DNA of 60,000 nt from Tubulanus polymorphus (Eukaryota; Nemertea; Palaeonemertea; Tubulaniformes; Tubulanidae). Below the pieces are notes generated by a model that worked only from the letters and a program-made list of their open reading frames with translations, was not told the origin of the DNA and searched no databases. Every line of letters begins with the position of its first letter. Positions within the stretch are counted from its first letter, which is position 1. Positions 28,535 through 38,302 of the stretch are shown here, in pieces. A program made the position numbers and the translations under genes. The stretch spans positions 20,436,153-20,496,152 of the forward strand of contig NC_134028.1 in NCBI RefSeq assembly GCF_964204645.1. Reading direction: 5' to 3'.

Positions 28535-29490
28535 ATTTCAGACTTATTTCCCGTTCGCATTGCTTTGTGGGAGTTTTTATAACAGTTGATTTACAGTCGG
28601 GCTCAGTTAAACCTCGTCTCAAAAGAGAAACCACTGTCACAGTATTTAATACCGTACGACTTCAGGTTTAATTCACTCGTCTGTAAGAAATATCTCGGCG
28701 GACAGGAATGTGAAAAATGGCGTTCGTTGCCGGACAGCCAGACACAGCTGTCAGTGACAGCCGGAAGACACGCCCACACATCGGTCACACCTACAGGTGC
28801 AGTTGTTTGAGTGGAGGACTGGGAACCAAGAGGTCCCTAGATCGAAACCACATCTGGCTGTCCAGACACATGCATGGACTAAGCTCTGGTAACTCTGTCA
28901 GGTTGTGAGCCATAACAACCTATAAAAAGGCCTTGGTCGTCTCTTAAGAACCACTAGGGTTACACTGTTACTTGTGCTGGGACCCAAAACTCGTCTAATT
29001 ACACGCTAGGTGGCGTTACAGCAATAGAAACTTGTCCTATGTATTGGACACCGTCTGAAACAACTGGAAGCTCGTAAGTAGCACCTGCTAAGAGGTTCCC
29101 GGGTTACTTGTAAGTAATTTCCGCACACCTCTTTTGGGGGAACTGTAAACTGCGAATCGTCAATGAAATCAATACATCACTTAATTCATTTCTAATGCCA
29201 AAAGAATTATTTATTTGCATTTTCAAGCATTGACACAAATTTTAATCGTATAGAACAAGGAAACGCGAAACCTACAGAATTAGAAAATACATCTTCTAGT
29301 ATAATGCGATGCTGTTCAAATTATCCATCATTTCTATATACATATCTAGTTTTCTAGTTTTTTCAATGCATTTTTCAGAGATTTCAAATGGTTTCTTAGA
29401 TCTTTGGCATTATTTCGTACGTAATCGAAAATCAGCGATTTGCCTTGTTTTGACTTGAAGACTTTCGACAAAACGCTAGGTAGTTGTGAA
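28535..29490. repeat. Modular repeat unit 1 (modules M, N, exon-2 fragment)
   Basis: Unit of about 1 kb repeated at 29745-30830 and in unit B at 50601-51688 and 51945-53035. Module M (about 28535-28800) begins TTTCAGACTTATTTCCCG; it recurs in part at 36230-36420 and at 59030-59225. Module N (28799-29110) begins with a tRNA-like head (ACCAAGAGGTCCCTAGATCGAAACC) and contains TATAAAAAGG. It looks like a SINE, although a true Pol II promoter is not excluded. The unit ends in a minus-strand fragment of secreted-peptide exon 2. Confidence 0.65.
29346..29490 (-). pseudogene. Secreted-peptide family, 3' fragment of exon 2 (A)
   Basis: On the minus strand the frame runs from GSQLPSVL through KSKQGKS and DYVRNNAKDL to a TAG at 29348-29346, the last 48 residues of the family. 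There is no acceptor, no first half of exon 2 and no exon 1; sequence upstream of the fragment (from about 29490) is unrelated. It arose with the tandem duplication of the M-N unit, which broke inside exon 2. Confidence 0.75.
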
Positions 29491-29744
29491 CCTTATTTTT
29501 GGAAATGAGTTGTTGTAGGAAGTCTATATTCGGGATTGGAAACTTCCGCGGAATCCTCAAAAGATTGGATTCGAACCGTTTACGGTATGTTCCATTGCGC
29601 ATGTCTATTGCACGCGACAGAACAATAATCTCCCGTTCGATATGGCTTCGATGTTAGACGTGAAAGATGAAACTAGGAAAAGACTTTCATATTTGAGTGT
29701 TTTGCGAGTTGATATCGATATTGTTTATAGGTAATTCGATTTTC

Positions 29745-30640
29745 AGACTTATTTCCCGTTCGCATTGCTTTGTGGGAGATTTTATAACAGTTGATTTACA
29801 GTCGGGCTCAGTTAAACCTCGTCTCAAGAGAGAAACCACTGTCACAGTATTTAATACCGGCCGGACGCCTTCAGGTTTAATTCACTCGTCTGTCAGAAAT
29901 ATCTCGGCGGACAAGAATGTAAAAAATGGTATTCGTTGCCGTACAGCCAGACACAGCTGTTAGCGACAGCTGGAAGACACGCCCGCACATCGGTCACACC
30001 TACAGGTATCAGCTCTCTTACTGAACATGTCAAGTTGAAACTTATATCTTTTTTCTGGCGCTTCTAAACTGTTTAATTTGTTTTGAACCGAATTACTTGT
30101 TATCGTTGAGATTGGGGTCTCGTGCAGTTGTTTGAGTGGAGGACTGGGAACCAAGAGGTCCCTAGATCTAAACCACATCTGGCGTTGGCTGTCGAGACAC
30201 ATGCATGGACTCAGCTCTGGTAACTCTGTCAGGTTGTGAGCCATAACAACCTATAAAAAGGCCTTGGCCGTCTCTTAAGAACCACTAGGGTTACAGTGTT
30301 ACTCGCTGCTGGGACGAAAAACTCTTCTTATCACATGCTAGGTGGCGTTACGGCAATATAAACTTGTACTATGTATTGGACACCGTCTGAAACAACTGGA
30401 AGCTCGTAAGTATCACCTGCTAAGAGGTTCCCGGGTACTTGTAAGTAATATCCGCACACCCCTTTCTGGAGAACTGTAAACTGCGAATCGTCAATGAAAT
30501 CAATACATCACTAAATTCATTTCTAATGCCAAAAGAATTATTTATTTGCATTTTCAAGCACTGATACAAATTTGAATCGTATAGAACAAGGAAACGCGAA
30601 ACCTACGGAATTAGAACATACATCTTCTAGTATAATGCGA
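29745..30640. repeat. Modular repeat unit 2 (modules M and N)
   Basis: Second tandem copy of the M-N unit, leading directly into the 3' end of the peptide gene at 30678-31210. Module M is longer here than in unit 1 because it retains TCAGCTCTCTTACTGAACATG and the following 110 nt. The 94-codon minus-strand frame 29960-30244 is part of this repeat. Confidence 0.65.
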
Positions 30641-30677
30641 TGCAGGTCAAATTATCCATCATTTCTAAATACTTTTT

Positions 30678-31210
30678 CTAGTTTTCTTTATTTTTTTTCA
30701 ATGCATTTTTCAGAGATTTCAAATTGTTTCTTAGATCTTTGGCATTTTTTCTTACGTAATCGATAATCAGCGATTTGCCTTGTTTTGACTGAAATACTTT
30801 CGCCAAAACGCTAGGTAGTTGTGAACCTTTTAACTTTAGATCGTCCAAGATCTTGCTGTTGACGATAGTTTCGCAATCTAATTTGCTCAGTGGTCCCGAT
30901 ATGACCTTGCCGTAATGTTCGACAGCAAGAGATGATACCTGTCGATGAAACCAAACACATTATTGATAATGCTATTTCCCGGAAAACCCTTTAAATACAA
31001 CACTGAGATTATAAGAATTTTAAGAGGTTATAGTGAGTGTAGCTGCGATGGATTAACACACGTGATATGATTGAAAAAACGCTTTTTGACGATTACAGCG
31101 TTTTCTCTTTATAGACAGATATTTACCTTGCGACATGTACTTTCATCAATGGCATCGGTTGAAACCCAGAAAACGGCCAGAAAAACCACCAAAAAACTGA
31201 TCAATTTCAT
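30678..31210 (-). CDS. Small secreted two-cysteine peptide, copy P1
   Basis: Family not recognised. Coding exons (minus): 31210-31127 (28 codons, donor GTAAAT) and 30938-30678 (acceptor CAG; TAG stop), giving 114 residues. Residues 1-20 are a typical signal peptide (MKLISFLVVFLAVFW then VSTDA). The mature part has one Cys near its N-terminus (ESTCRK) and one in KLDCETIVN. It then has a basic, helix-prone C-terminus with many Lys/Arg/Asn (DYVRKNAKDLRNNLKSLK). An untranslated 5' exon (ending at 31328) and a TATA box (31407-31413) lie upstream. It is transcribed away from P2. The exon 2 sequence is identical to copy P5 in unit B. Net positive charge and secretion suggest a defence or effector peptide (inference); function unknown. 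Confidence 0.8.
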
Positions 31211-31731
31211 GTTGTCTCCGTAAAACTGTAATCAGATCATAGAAATAGAGATTGGTTTCCGGCAGTGTAAGAACTGGAGACTGGTCCCCGGCTGTTTCAG
31301 AACTACAGATATCATGAGTGATCTTACCTGTTTAATGTGTGTTGAGATTTAACGTGATGTCAAAGCGACTGACGAATGTTTCATTTTGTCGATTGAATCA
31401 TGCGAGTTTTATACATATTTTGGGCTGAATAATATTTGATCAGAAGTTGCTGAACGGCTTCACATTAAACATCCCACTCAGTAGATTTAATACCAACTAT
31501 TTACAGGATCGAGATTCGATTATTTCTGCTTTGTTTAATCTGTCTGCATCTGTTTTTCTACTGTATATTGCTGGAAATTTGAAGGACGATGGAGGTTTTA
31601 CATTTCAATCGACAATTCCACGAAAGAGTCAACTTATTATTGTAAATAAACTCATTTTAACTAAACTCATAAAAGATAAACTCATTTTAACTCTTGAGTC
31701 AAATTCAACTGAACTTAGGTACTTTGTCCAG

Positions 31732-32398
31732 GACAGTGTAAATGGATCCTAGAAACAAGTCTAGAAGTGTGAAACTTGGTCAAAAACTGTAGAAGTAGGT
31801 CCAGAACTGGATCTATTATGCGGCTTTCATGAATTATATTTATGGGCTTTCAGGAATATTATTGAGCTTCAGTTATTTCAGTTGTTAAACTATAGCAACA
31901 AGTAATGTACGGAAACTGAATTTCATGGCCAGTGTTGCTATTATCAGACAACCTGCGTTGATGCTTGCGTCACACGTATAAAACAATAACAGTAAGAAGA
32001 TTTTAACAGAAACCCGATACTGGAGAAATGACACGACCGCAACACTGGTTAACATTTAGAAACCATACCAGATCCACAACACTGTCGAAGTAGGCCTAGA
32101 AATGTGGACCTGGGTCCACAACTATGAAGTAGGTCCACAACTGTGAAACTGGGCCCACAACTGCAGAAGTAGGTTTAGAAGACAGTGTGGAACTGGGTAA
32201 TCGTGTCGAAGAAGGTCCAGATTACTGTGGACCGTAGAAGTATGTCCAGAAGTGTGGAACTGGGTCCATAGAAGTGGGTCCAGAAGTGTGGAATTGGATC
32301 CACAACTGTCGAATAGGTCCAGCACTGTATGACTGGATCGACAACTGTAGAAGCAGGTCCAAAATTGTGTAACTGGATCCACAACTGTAGAAATAAAT
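31732..32398 (+). repeat. Minisatellite arm, forward orientation (spacer P1/P2)
   Basis: Degenerate repeats of the type ACTGTAGAAGTAGGTCCAGA alternating with ACTGTGGAACTGGATCCACA, each about 20 nt, or about 40 nt per full unit. The array is split by a non-repetitive insert at about 31816-32067. Frames across it read repeated WTQFHTSGPT-like peptides and are artefacts. Confidence 0.85.
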
Positions 32399-32781
32399 CG
32401 ACGAGAAGTCGTTCAATTTGAAGAATGAAAGTTTTGCATATTTGATGGGCGCTGTGATAATATATGGATTAGGGTGTCTAAAAATTCAGTTCAAAGATTG
32501 AAAATGAACTTATTTTGACGATAAATACCAGTGTTAAAACATCATTTTGTCTGAACACCGTCCGGGGCTTATTCAGACGGTACCCCTAGACTTCATCGCC
32601 CCCTTCCCATTTAAATTCATTAAATTTACTCAGGTTTACAATTCATGAGCATACAGATTTGTCGGCATGAATTCAAACCGTGGCAGAAACTTCAAGACAT
32701 GACTTGGAGTATTTGCCATGGAGGTGATCTGATAAAACCGACCATTGTCATCTAATTAAAACAAAATAATTACTGGTCGGT

Positions 32782-32910
32782 TTAAATAGAATCTAACTGG
32801 TGATCAATGCAATCAATGATTTTATTGATATTCACTGCGTTAAAACAATCGACGTAATGCGTTATTTTCGCCCATTCTCCCCAAACTAAACAAGTTCTCG
32901 TCGATTTATT
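32782..32910 (-). pseudogene. Diverged exon-2-like segment in the P1/P2 spacer
   Basis: The minus strand encodes KSTRTC, then WGEWAKI, VDCFNAVNINKIIDCIDHQL and a TAA. It aligns weakly with family exon 2 (YGKAISGPLSKLDC then VNSKILDDL): the D-C-x-x-x-V-N-x-x-K-I spacing agrees with one residue gap. The preceding TTTGCAA resembles an acceptor with its G lost; the relatives at 38139 and 40034 still have a CAG. Homology is an inference from this short motif. Confidence 0.4.
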
Positions 32911-32999
32911 GCAAATACAGAAAAAACACAGAATATGTAAGTCAAAACGTCCTTTTTTCAGGTTGAGACCAAATTCTGTAGTTTTGCCCATGAGTTCCA

Positions 33000-33490
33000 C
33001 ACTCCTGGACCAAGTTCCATAAAACGAGATTCTGTTCCACAGTTCTGGATCTATTTCCACGTGTGGACCCAATTCTTTAGTTCTGCATGGACCCTCCAGT
33101 TGTAGACCCAGCTACGCAGTTCTGAATCTATTTCTACCGTTTTGGATCCAGTTCCACGGTAATGGAGATACGTCTACAGCTTGGTCCCAGTTCCACAATT
33201 ATGGTTCTACTTCTACAGTTGTGGATCCAGTTCCAGCTGGACGCATTTCAACCATTGTGGATCGGTTATATAGTTCTGGACCCGCTTCTACAGTTGTGGA
33301 CCCTGTTCCACAGTTCTGGATCTACTTCTACAGTTTAAGACCCAGTTCCACACTTCTGGACCCGTTTCTACAGTTGTTGGCCAAGTTCCACAGTTGTGGA
33401 CCTACCCCTACAGTTGCGGTCATGACTCCGCACTTCTGGATTTTGCTTATTTGGGATCCAGCGCCACAGTCCTGGACAAAGTTCCTAAGT
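33000..33490 (-). repeat. Minisatellite arm, reverse orientation (spacer P1/P2)
   Basis: The same ~20/40-nt repeat as at 31732-32398, but reading CAGTTCTGGACC(T/C)ACTTCTACAG on the plus strand, so it is the other arm of the palindrome. Confidence 0.85.
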
Positions 33491-33805
33491 TCGGTTGAAT
33501 TTGACTCAAGAGTTTGAAAATGAGTTCATTTTCAATAAGTTGCCTCTCTGTGAAATTGTGGAACTGTAGAACCGGAAGTATTTCGTATGATATTTGAATC
33601 TAAAGTTTTAATCTAGTCTTTTACAATAATCAATTCATGTGTGCATAAAAAATATGTCGAACCTCCATCGTCCTTCAAATTTCCAGCAATATACAGTAGA
33701 AAAACAGGGCCAGACAGATTAAACAAAGCAAAAATAATCGAATCGATCCTTTAAATAGTTTGGAATTAATTCAGCAACTTCTGATCAAATATTATTCAGC
33801 CCGAA

Positions 33806-33894
33806 ATATATAAAACTGGCAAAATTCAATCGACAAAATGAGACATTCGTCAGTCGCTTCAACAGCACGTTAAATCTCAACACACATTATACAG
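33806..33894 (+). promoter_or_regulatory. Promoter and 5' untranslated exon of P2
   Basis: ATATATAAAACT (about 33806-33816), followed by the conserved block with GACAAAATGAGACATTCGTC and a donor at 33895 (ACAG|GTAAGA). The same arrangement, mirrored, precedes P1 (31407-31413, donor end 31328), and it recurs in P3, P4, P5 and P6. Confidence 0.6.
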
Positions 33895-33980
33895 GTAAGA
33901 TCAATTCTAATATCGGTAGTTCTGACTGCCGGGAACCAGTCTCCAGTTCTATGATCTGATTGCAGTTTTTCGGATACAAC

Positions 33981-34687
33981 ATGAAATTGATAAGTTTTTT
34001 TGTGGTTTTTCTGGCCGTTCTCTGGGCTTCAACCGATGCCATTGATGAAAGTACATGTCGCAAGGTAAATATCTGTTAGTCATATCACGTGTGTTAATCC
34101 ATCGCAGCTACACTCCTGAACCTAAAGTCTACAAATCTCCTTGATCCTACGTGCAGTTGATATTACTAAGGGAAAGAAGATTAATTAACGGAAATACCTC
34201 TCAGTATTTGAAACAAATCTCTGAAGATGAGTGGAAGTATTCCACCCGAAACGTTAGAATGAAATAACAACTGTTGTTTAAGATCTATATTGTGGGTTTT
34301 TACGCAGGACTGGAAATAGTCTCAACTATTTATAACCTCTTAGTATAACCTCCTGATAATCGTGACATCAATGTTGTAATTTAGGGGTTCAGCAGGAAAA
34401 ACCAATTCAATTACATTTTTATTATATAGGTAGCATCTCTTGCTGTCGAACATTACGGCAAGGCCATATCGGGACCACTGAGCAAATTAGATTGCGATAC
34501 CATCGTTAACAGCAAGATCTTGGACGATCTAAAGTTACAAGGTTCACAACTACCTAGCGTTTTGGCGAAAGTCTTCAAGTCAAAACAAGGCAAATCGAAG
34601 ATTTTCGCTTACGTACGAAACAATGTCAACGTCATCAGAAACAATTTGAAAACTTTGAAAGAAGCGTTGAAAAAACAAGAAAACTAG
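33981..34687 (+). CDS. Small secreted two-cysteine peptide, copy P2
   Basis: Coding exons 33981-34064 and 34430-34687 with GTAAAT donor and TATAG acceptor, 113 residues. Signal peptide 1-20 (MKLISFFVVFLAVLWASTDA), then IDESTCRK, YGKAISGPLSKLDCDTIVN, SQLPSVLAKVFKSKQGKSK and a lysine/asparagine-rich end. Two cysteines, so at most one intramolecular disulphide. The mature part carries about 17 Lys/Arg against 9 Asp/Glu. The intron holds an inserted element with a hammerhead-like core. The partner in unit B (P6) differs at three residues. Secretion is well supported; activity is unknown. Confidence 0.8.
34113..34346 (+). mobile_element. Inserted element with hammerhead-like core (intron of P2)
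   Basis: About 235 nt absent from the intron of P1 and P5 but present in P2, P3, P4 and P6. Contains CTGAAGATGA, then GTGGAAGTATTCCAC, then CCGAAAC at 34221-34251, which follows the hammerhead ribozyme order CUGANGA, stem II, GAAA. A self-complementary AACAACTGTTGTT follows. Hammerhead motifs are known from Penelope-like elements, which is one possible origin. Cleavage competence is doubtful: the stem has an A-C mismatch and extra bases next to the core. Confidence 0.45.
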
Positions 34688-35055
34688 AAAATTCCATGCA
34701 TAAATGATCGATAATTCGAGCAACATCGCATTTATACTAGAAGATGTATGTTCTAATTCTATAGATTCCGGGTTTCCTTGTTCTATACGATTAAAATTTA
34801 TGTCAATGTTTGAAAATGCAAGTAAATAGTTCTTAGTCGGCATAAAATGAATGTTATGATGTATTGATTTCATTGTCGGTTCGATCGCAGTTTGCAGTTC
34901 CCCCGGAAACCGGTGAGCAGATGAAACGAGTTCCCGGTGTCTCCAGACGGTGTCCAATGCACGGGACAGGTTTTTTCAAGGTTAACATTACGGGTAAGGG
35001 AGTTAGTAGTGGAACGATCTAGCATGCCAATTAACGCAAACGGGAGATTGTGAAT

Positions 35056-35971
35056 AATAATATAATAATATGTTTTCTTTTAAAGCGCAGATCTAAGAAA
35101 TAATCGCTGCGCTTTACAATATAAAACACAATACAGAAAATTGTTAAAATTACACATGCATTATAAAACAATACATAGTAGGTTTTAAGAGTAGGTTTGG
35201 CTAAAAAGGTATGTCTTAAGATTACGTTAAAAAATATCAACGCACGCACTTTCTCTCAGAGATATTGGAAGTTTGTTCCAGAGGATTGGACAAATACATT
35301 TAAAAGATCGACTGCCGTACGAAATACGTGGAATTGGCGTGACTAGAATTGTTTTATCGTGGCTGGAACGCAGAGACCGGGTCGGATTATATTGAGACAG
35401 AAGGGATTTCAGGTACTCAGGTGCTAGTCCATGTAAACATTTGTATACCCACCATAAAGAGAATCTTATATTCAATCCGCACCGAGATCGGCAGCCAATG
35501 TAAAGACTGTAGGACAGGTGTTATAAGCTCACTCTTCTTTTTCTTGGTGATAAGGCGAGCGGCATTGTTCTGAACGAGCTGAAGGCGCTTGATCAAAGTG
35601 GCATTGAGCCCACAAGCAGCGAATTGGCATAATCAAGCCTGCTAATCACCAAAGAAACAACGGCTGCTTTGCACGCTGCATCGTCTAACAGACTTCGTAT
35701 TTTACCTATGCAATACAGATGGTAGTTAGCAGTGCGACAAATATTGTTAACATGCTTTGATAAAGACAAATGTTCATCCAAAATTACACCTTGATTCTTA
35801 ACATAAGTTGATGGATGGATTTCAATACCATCAATAGTAATATATAAATCACTGGGTAAAAGGCTTTTGGCATATGGTGAACCAAGTATTACGAATTCGG
35901 TTTTATCGCCGTTAGCTTTTAATTTATTAATTGTCATCCAATTGGACAACACCTGGACAAGTTCAGCTAGC
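35056..35971 (-). mobile_element. 5'-truncated non-LTR retrotransposon insertion
   Basis: About 916 nt inserted between two copies of TGAAT (35051-35055 and 35972-35976); the empty site is intact in unit B near 57281. On the minus strand it encodes the end of a reverse transcriptase of the jockey/CR1/RTE kind: NWMTINKLKANGDKTEFVILG, GVILDEHLSL, SRLDYANSLL, and in another frame FSLWWVYKCLHGLAPEYL. The 3' tail is ATT-rich (35056-35072). Frame breaks show it is dead. It inserted into unit A after the A/B duplication, or was lost from B. Confidence 0.85.
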
Positions 35972-35976
35972 TGAAT

Positions 35977-36230
35977 GGAACCCGGGGATAAGTCTACAGA
36001 ATTTATTCCAACCTGGGCAGATATAGCTGTTTGATATTTACTTACTTAAATTTCATTCTCTAAATTTCGATGGATCATCCAGCCGATGATTACATAATCA
36101 GTTGGACCAGGACGGCATTAAGAATCTTCAACTTATGACAACACAATTTTCAATTCAATTCAATTCAAAATTTATTCAGTAAATAATCATATACATGGTT
36201 GCGGCTGAATAGAACATAAAATTATAACAA
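35977..36230. repeat. Right-flank segment shared by the three peptide-gene pairs
   Basis: After the retrotransposon the sequence resumes as GGAACCCGGGGATAAG and continues in parallel with 57282-57500 and, more diverged, 42415-42640. Contains AGGACGGCATTAAGAATCTTC and a CAATTCAATTCAATTC run. No coding signal. Confidence 0.6.
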
Positions 36231-36420
36231 ATTCCCTGCGAACAATAAAGTGAAAAATGGCGTTCGTGTTGCCGGACAGCCAGACAGCGTTGTGATCGAT
36301 AGCTGGAAGACACGCGCGCACACCGGTCACTGTTGCAGGTATAAGCTTTCTCATTGAACATGTCAAGTTGGCACTTGTGTCTCCCCCTGGCGTTTCCGCA
36401 CTGCACTAGTAGATCCGTTG
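36230..36420. repeat. Partial module M, fused to the 3' end of P3
   Basis: Matches module M (GTGAAAAATGGCGTTCGT, GCCAGACAG, GCTGGAAGACACGC, ACCGGTCAC, TTGAACATGTCAAGTTG). It replaces the last half of exon 2 of P3 on the minus strand. Confidence 0.65.
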
Positions 36421-37030
36421 ACTTAAGATCGTCCAAGATCTTGCTGTTGACGATACTTTCGCAATCTAATTTGCTCAGTGGTTCCGATATGGCCTTGCCA
36501 TAAAACTCGACAGCACGAGATGATACCTGCAAATAAAAACAAACGCAATCGAAAATGCTTTTTCTTGGTAAACCCTTAAGATACAACAGTGAAAATCATG
36601 ATCATAAGAATACAAAGAGGTTATAAATAATTGGTAATATTTCCTGTCTTGAATACAATTGCGTAAAAACCCACAATATAGATCTTAAACAACAGTTATT
36701 ATTTCATTCTAACGTTTCGGGTGGAATACCTCAACCAATCCTCAGAGATTTGTTTCAAATACTGAGAGGTATTTCCGTTAATTCGTCTTTCCATGAAGAA
36801 TATCAACTGCACGTTGAACCAAGAAGGTTGGTAGACTTTAGGTTCATGAGTGTAGCTGCGATGGATTAACTCTACATATTACATTCGATTGGTGAAACGC
36901 TTTGACGATACAGCGTTTTCTCTTTATAGGCAGATATTTCACCTTGCTACATGTACTTCCATCAGCAATGGCATCGGTTGATACCCAGAAAACCGCCAGA
37001 AAAACCACCAAAAAAACTGATCAATTTCAT
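36421..37030 (-). pseudogene. Secreted-peptide family, broken copy P3
   Basis: Minus strand. Exon 1 begins at 37030 but has seven rather than six T after codon 5 (at about 37010-37016). The frame is lost within the signal peptide. Exon 2 starts at 36526 (CAG acceptor) and is intact for about 35 codons (VSSRAVEFYGKAISEPLSKLD and on to DDLK). It then runs in frame into module M at about 36421, replacing the usual C-terminus by KCQLDMFNEKAYTCNSD-type sequence. Promoter-like TATA (about 37197-37203) and 5' exon remain. The intron has the hammerhead-like element (core 36714-36745). Two independent lesions make loss of function likely. Confidence 0.75.
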
Positions 37031-37559
37031 GTTGTCCCTGAAAAACTGCAATCAGATCATAGAAATAGAGACTGGTTCCCGGCTGTGTCAGAAATACAGA
37101 TATTACAAATGATCTTACCTGTATAATGTGTGTTGAGATTTAATGTGGCGTTGAAGCGACTGACGAATGTCTCATTTTGTCGATTGAATTCTGCCAGTTT
37201 TATACATATTTTGAGATGAATAATATTTGATCAGAAGTTGCTGAACGGTTTCACATTAAACATCCCACTCAGTAGATTTAATACCAACTATTTACAGGAT
37301 AGATTTGATTATTTTTGCTTTGTTTAATCTGTCTGCATCTGTTTTTCTACTGTATATTGCTGGAAATTAATTTGAAGGACGATGGAGGTTTTACATTTTT
37401 CATCCACACATGAATAAAATCTTGTAAAGGCTACATTATGAACTGTATATTCAAATATTAATTAATTGGCACCCGGTTCCACAGTTCCATATTTCCACAG
37501 CAGAGTCAAATTATTGAAAATGAACTTGAAATGAATTTCAACTCTTGACTCAAATAAAA

Positions 37560-38060
37560 CCAAACTTTAGGACTTTGTCCAGGACTGTGGAACTGGATAC
37601 TAAGTAAGCAAGTCCTGAAGTGTGAAAAAGTGTAGCAAAAAGTAGGTCCAAAATACGGTGGATCTGGATCAACAACTGTAGAAGTAGGTCATGAAGTGTG
37701 AAATTTGGCCCACAACTGTAAAAGTAGGTACAGAACAATGGAACTGCGTCTAAAACTGTAGAAAGTAGTCCACAATTGTGGAACTTGCTCTACAACTGTA
37801 GAAACATGTCCAAAACTGTGGAACTGGATCCAAAACCGTAGAATGCGCCCAGTACGGAACTGGGTCGACAAGTAAGGAAGGTGCATTCCAGTGGAACTCG
37901 ATCCAAAAATTAGGTCTACAACAATACAGTGGAACCGGGACAACTGTATTAAGAAAGTTTTCAGAACTTGGTCCAAAACTGTGGAAATTGATCCAAAACT
38001 GTGGAAATGGATCTAGTTTTATGGAACTTGGCCCAGGAGTGTCGAACTGAAAACTGTGAA
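37560..38060 (+). repeat. Minisatellite arm, forward orientation (spacer P3/P4)
   Basis: The same GTAGAAGTAGGTCC / GTGGAACTGGATCC units as between P1 and P2, more degenerate. It borders a plus-strand exon-2-like segment at 38139-38302. Confidence 0.8.
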
Positions 38061-38138
38061 AGAGTGCGGGATTGGTTCGAAGGAAAAGTTCGAAGTTTTG
38101 ACATAAGAATCTATTCTATATCGTGTGTTTTCTGTATT

Positions 38139-38302
38139 TGCAGTTGAAATTGACGAGAACTTGTTCAATTCAATTTGGGGAAAATCGGCGAAAAAATCTA
38201 ATTACGCCAAACGTTTTAACAATTATAGTAAATATCAATAAAATCATTGATTGTATTGATCACGAGTTAGGTTCTATTCAAACCGACTATTGATTATTCG
38301 TA
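38139..38302 (+). pseudogene. Diverged exon-2-like segment in the P3/P4 spacer
   Basis: After a good acceptor (TGTATTTGCAG), the plus strand reads LKLTRTCSIQFGENRRK, then VNINKIIDCIDHEL and GSIQTDY, stop TGA. It is the relative of the minus-strand segment at 32782-32910. A third relative, with TTCGCAG and ACGAGAACTTGCTC, lies on the minus strand at about 39990-40040. No first exon is recognisable nearby. Confidence 0.4.

Noticed and set aside
28799-28865. Functional tRNA gene in module N
   Set aside because: Only the anticodon-to-T-arm part resembles a tRNA and the B box is degenerate (GATCGAAACC). It is repeated with the module, so a SINE head is the better reading.
31732-33490. CRISPR-like array
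   Set aside because: Repeats are degenerate and contiguous without unique spacers of fixed length, and the genome is an intron-bearing animal genome.
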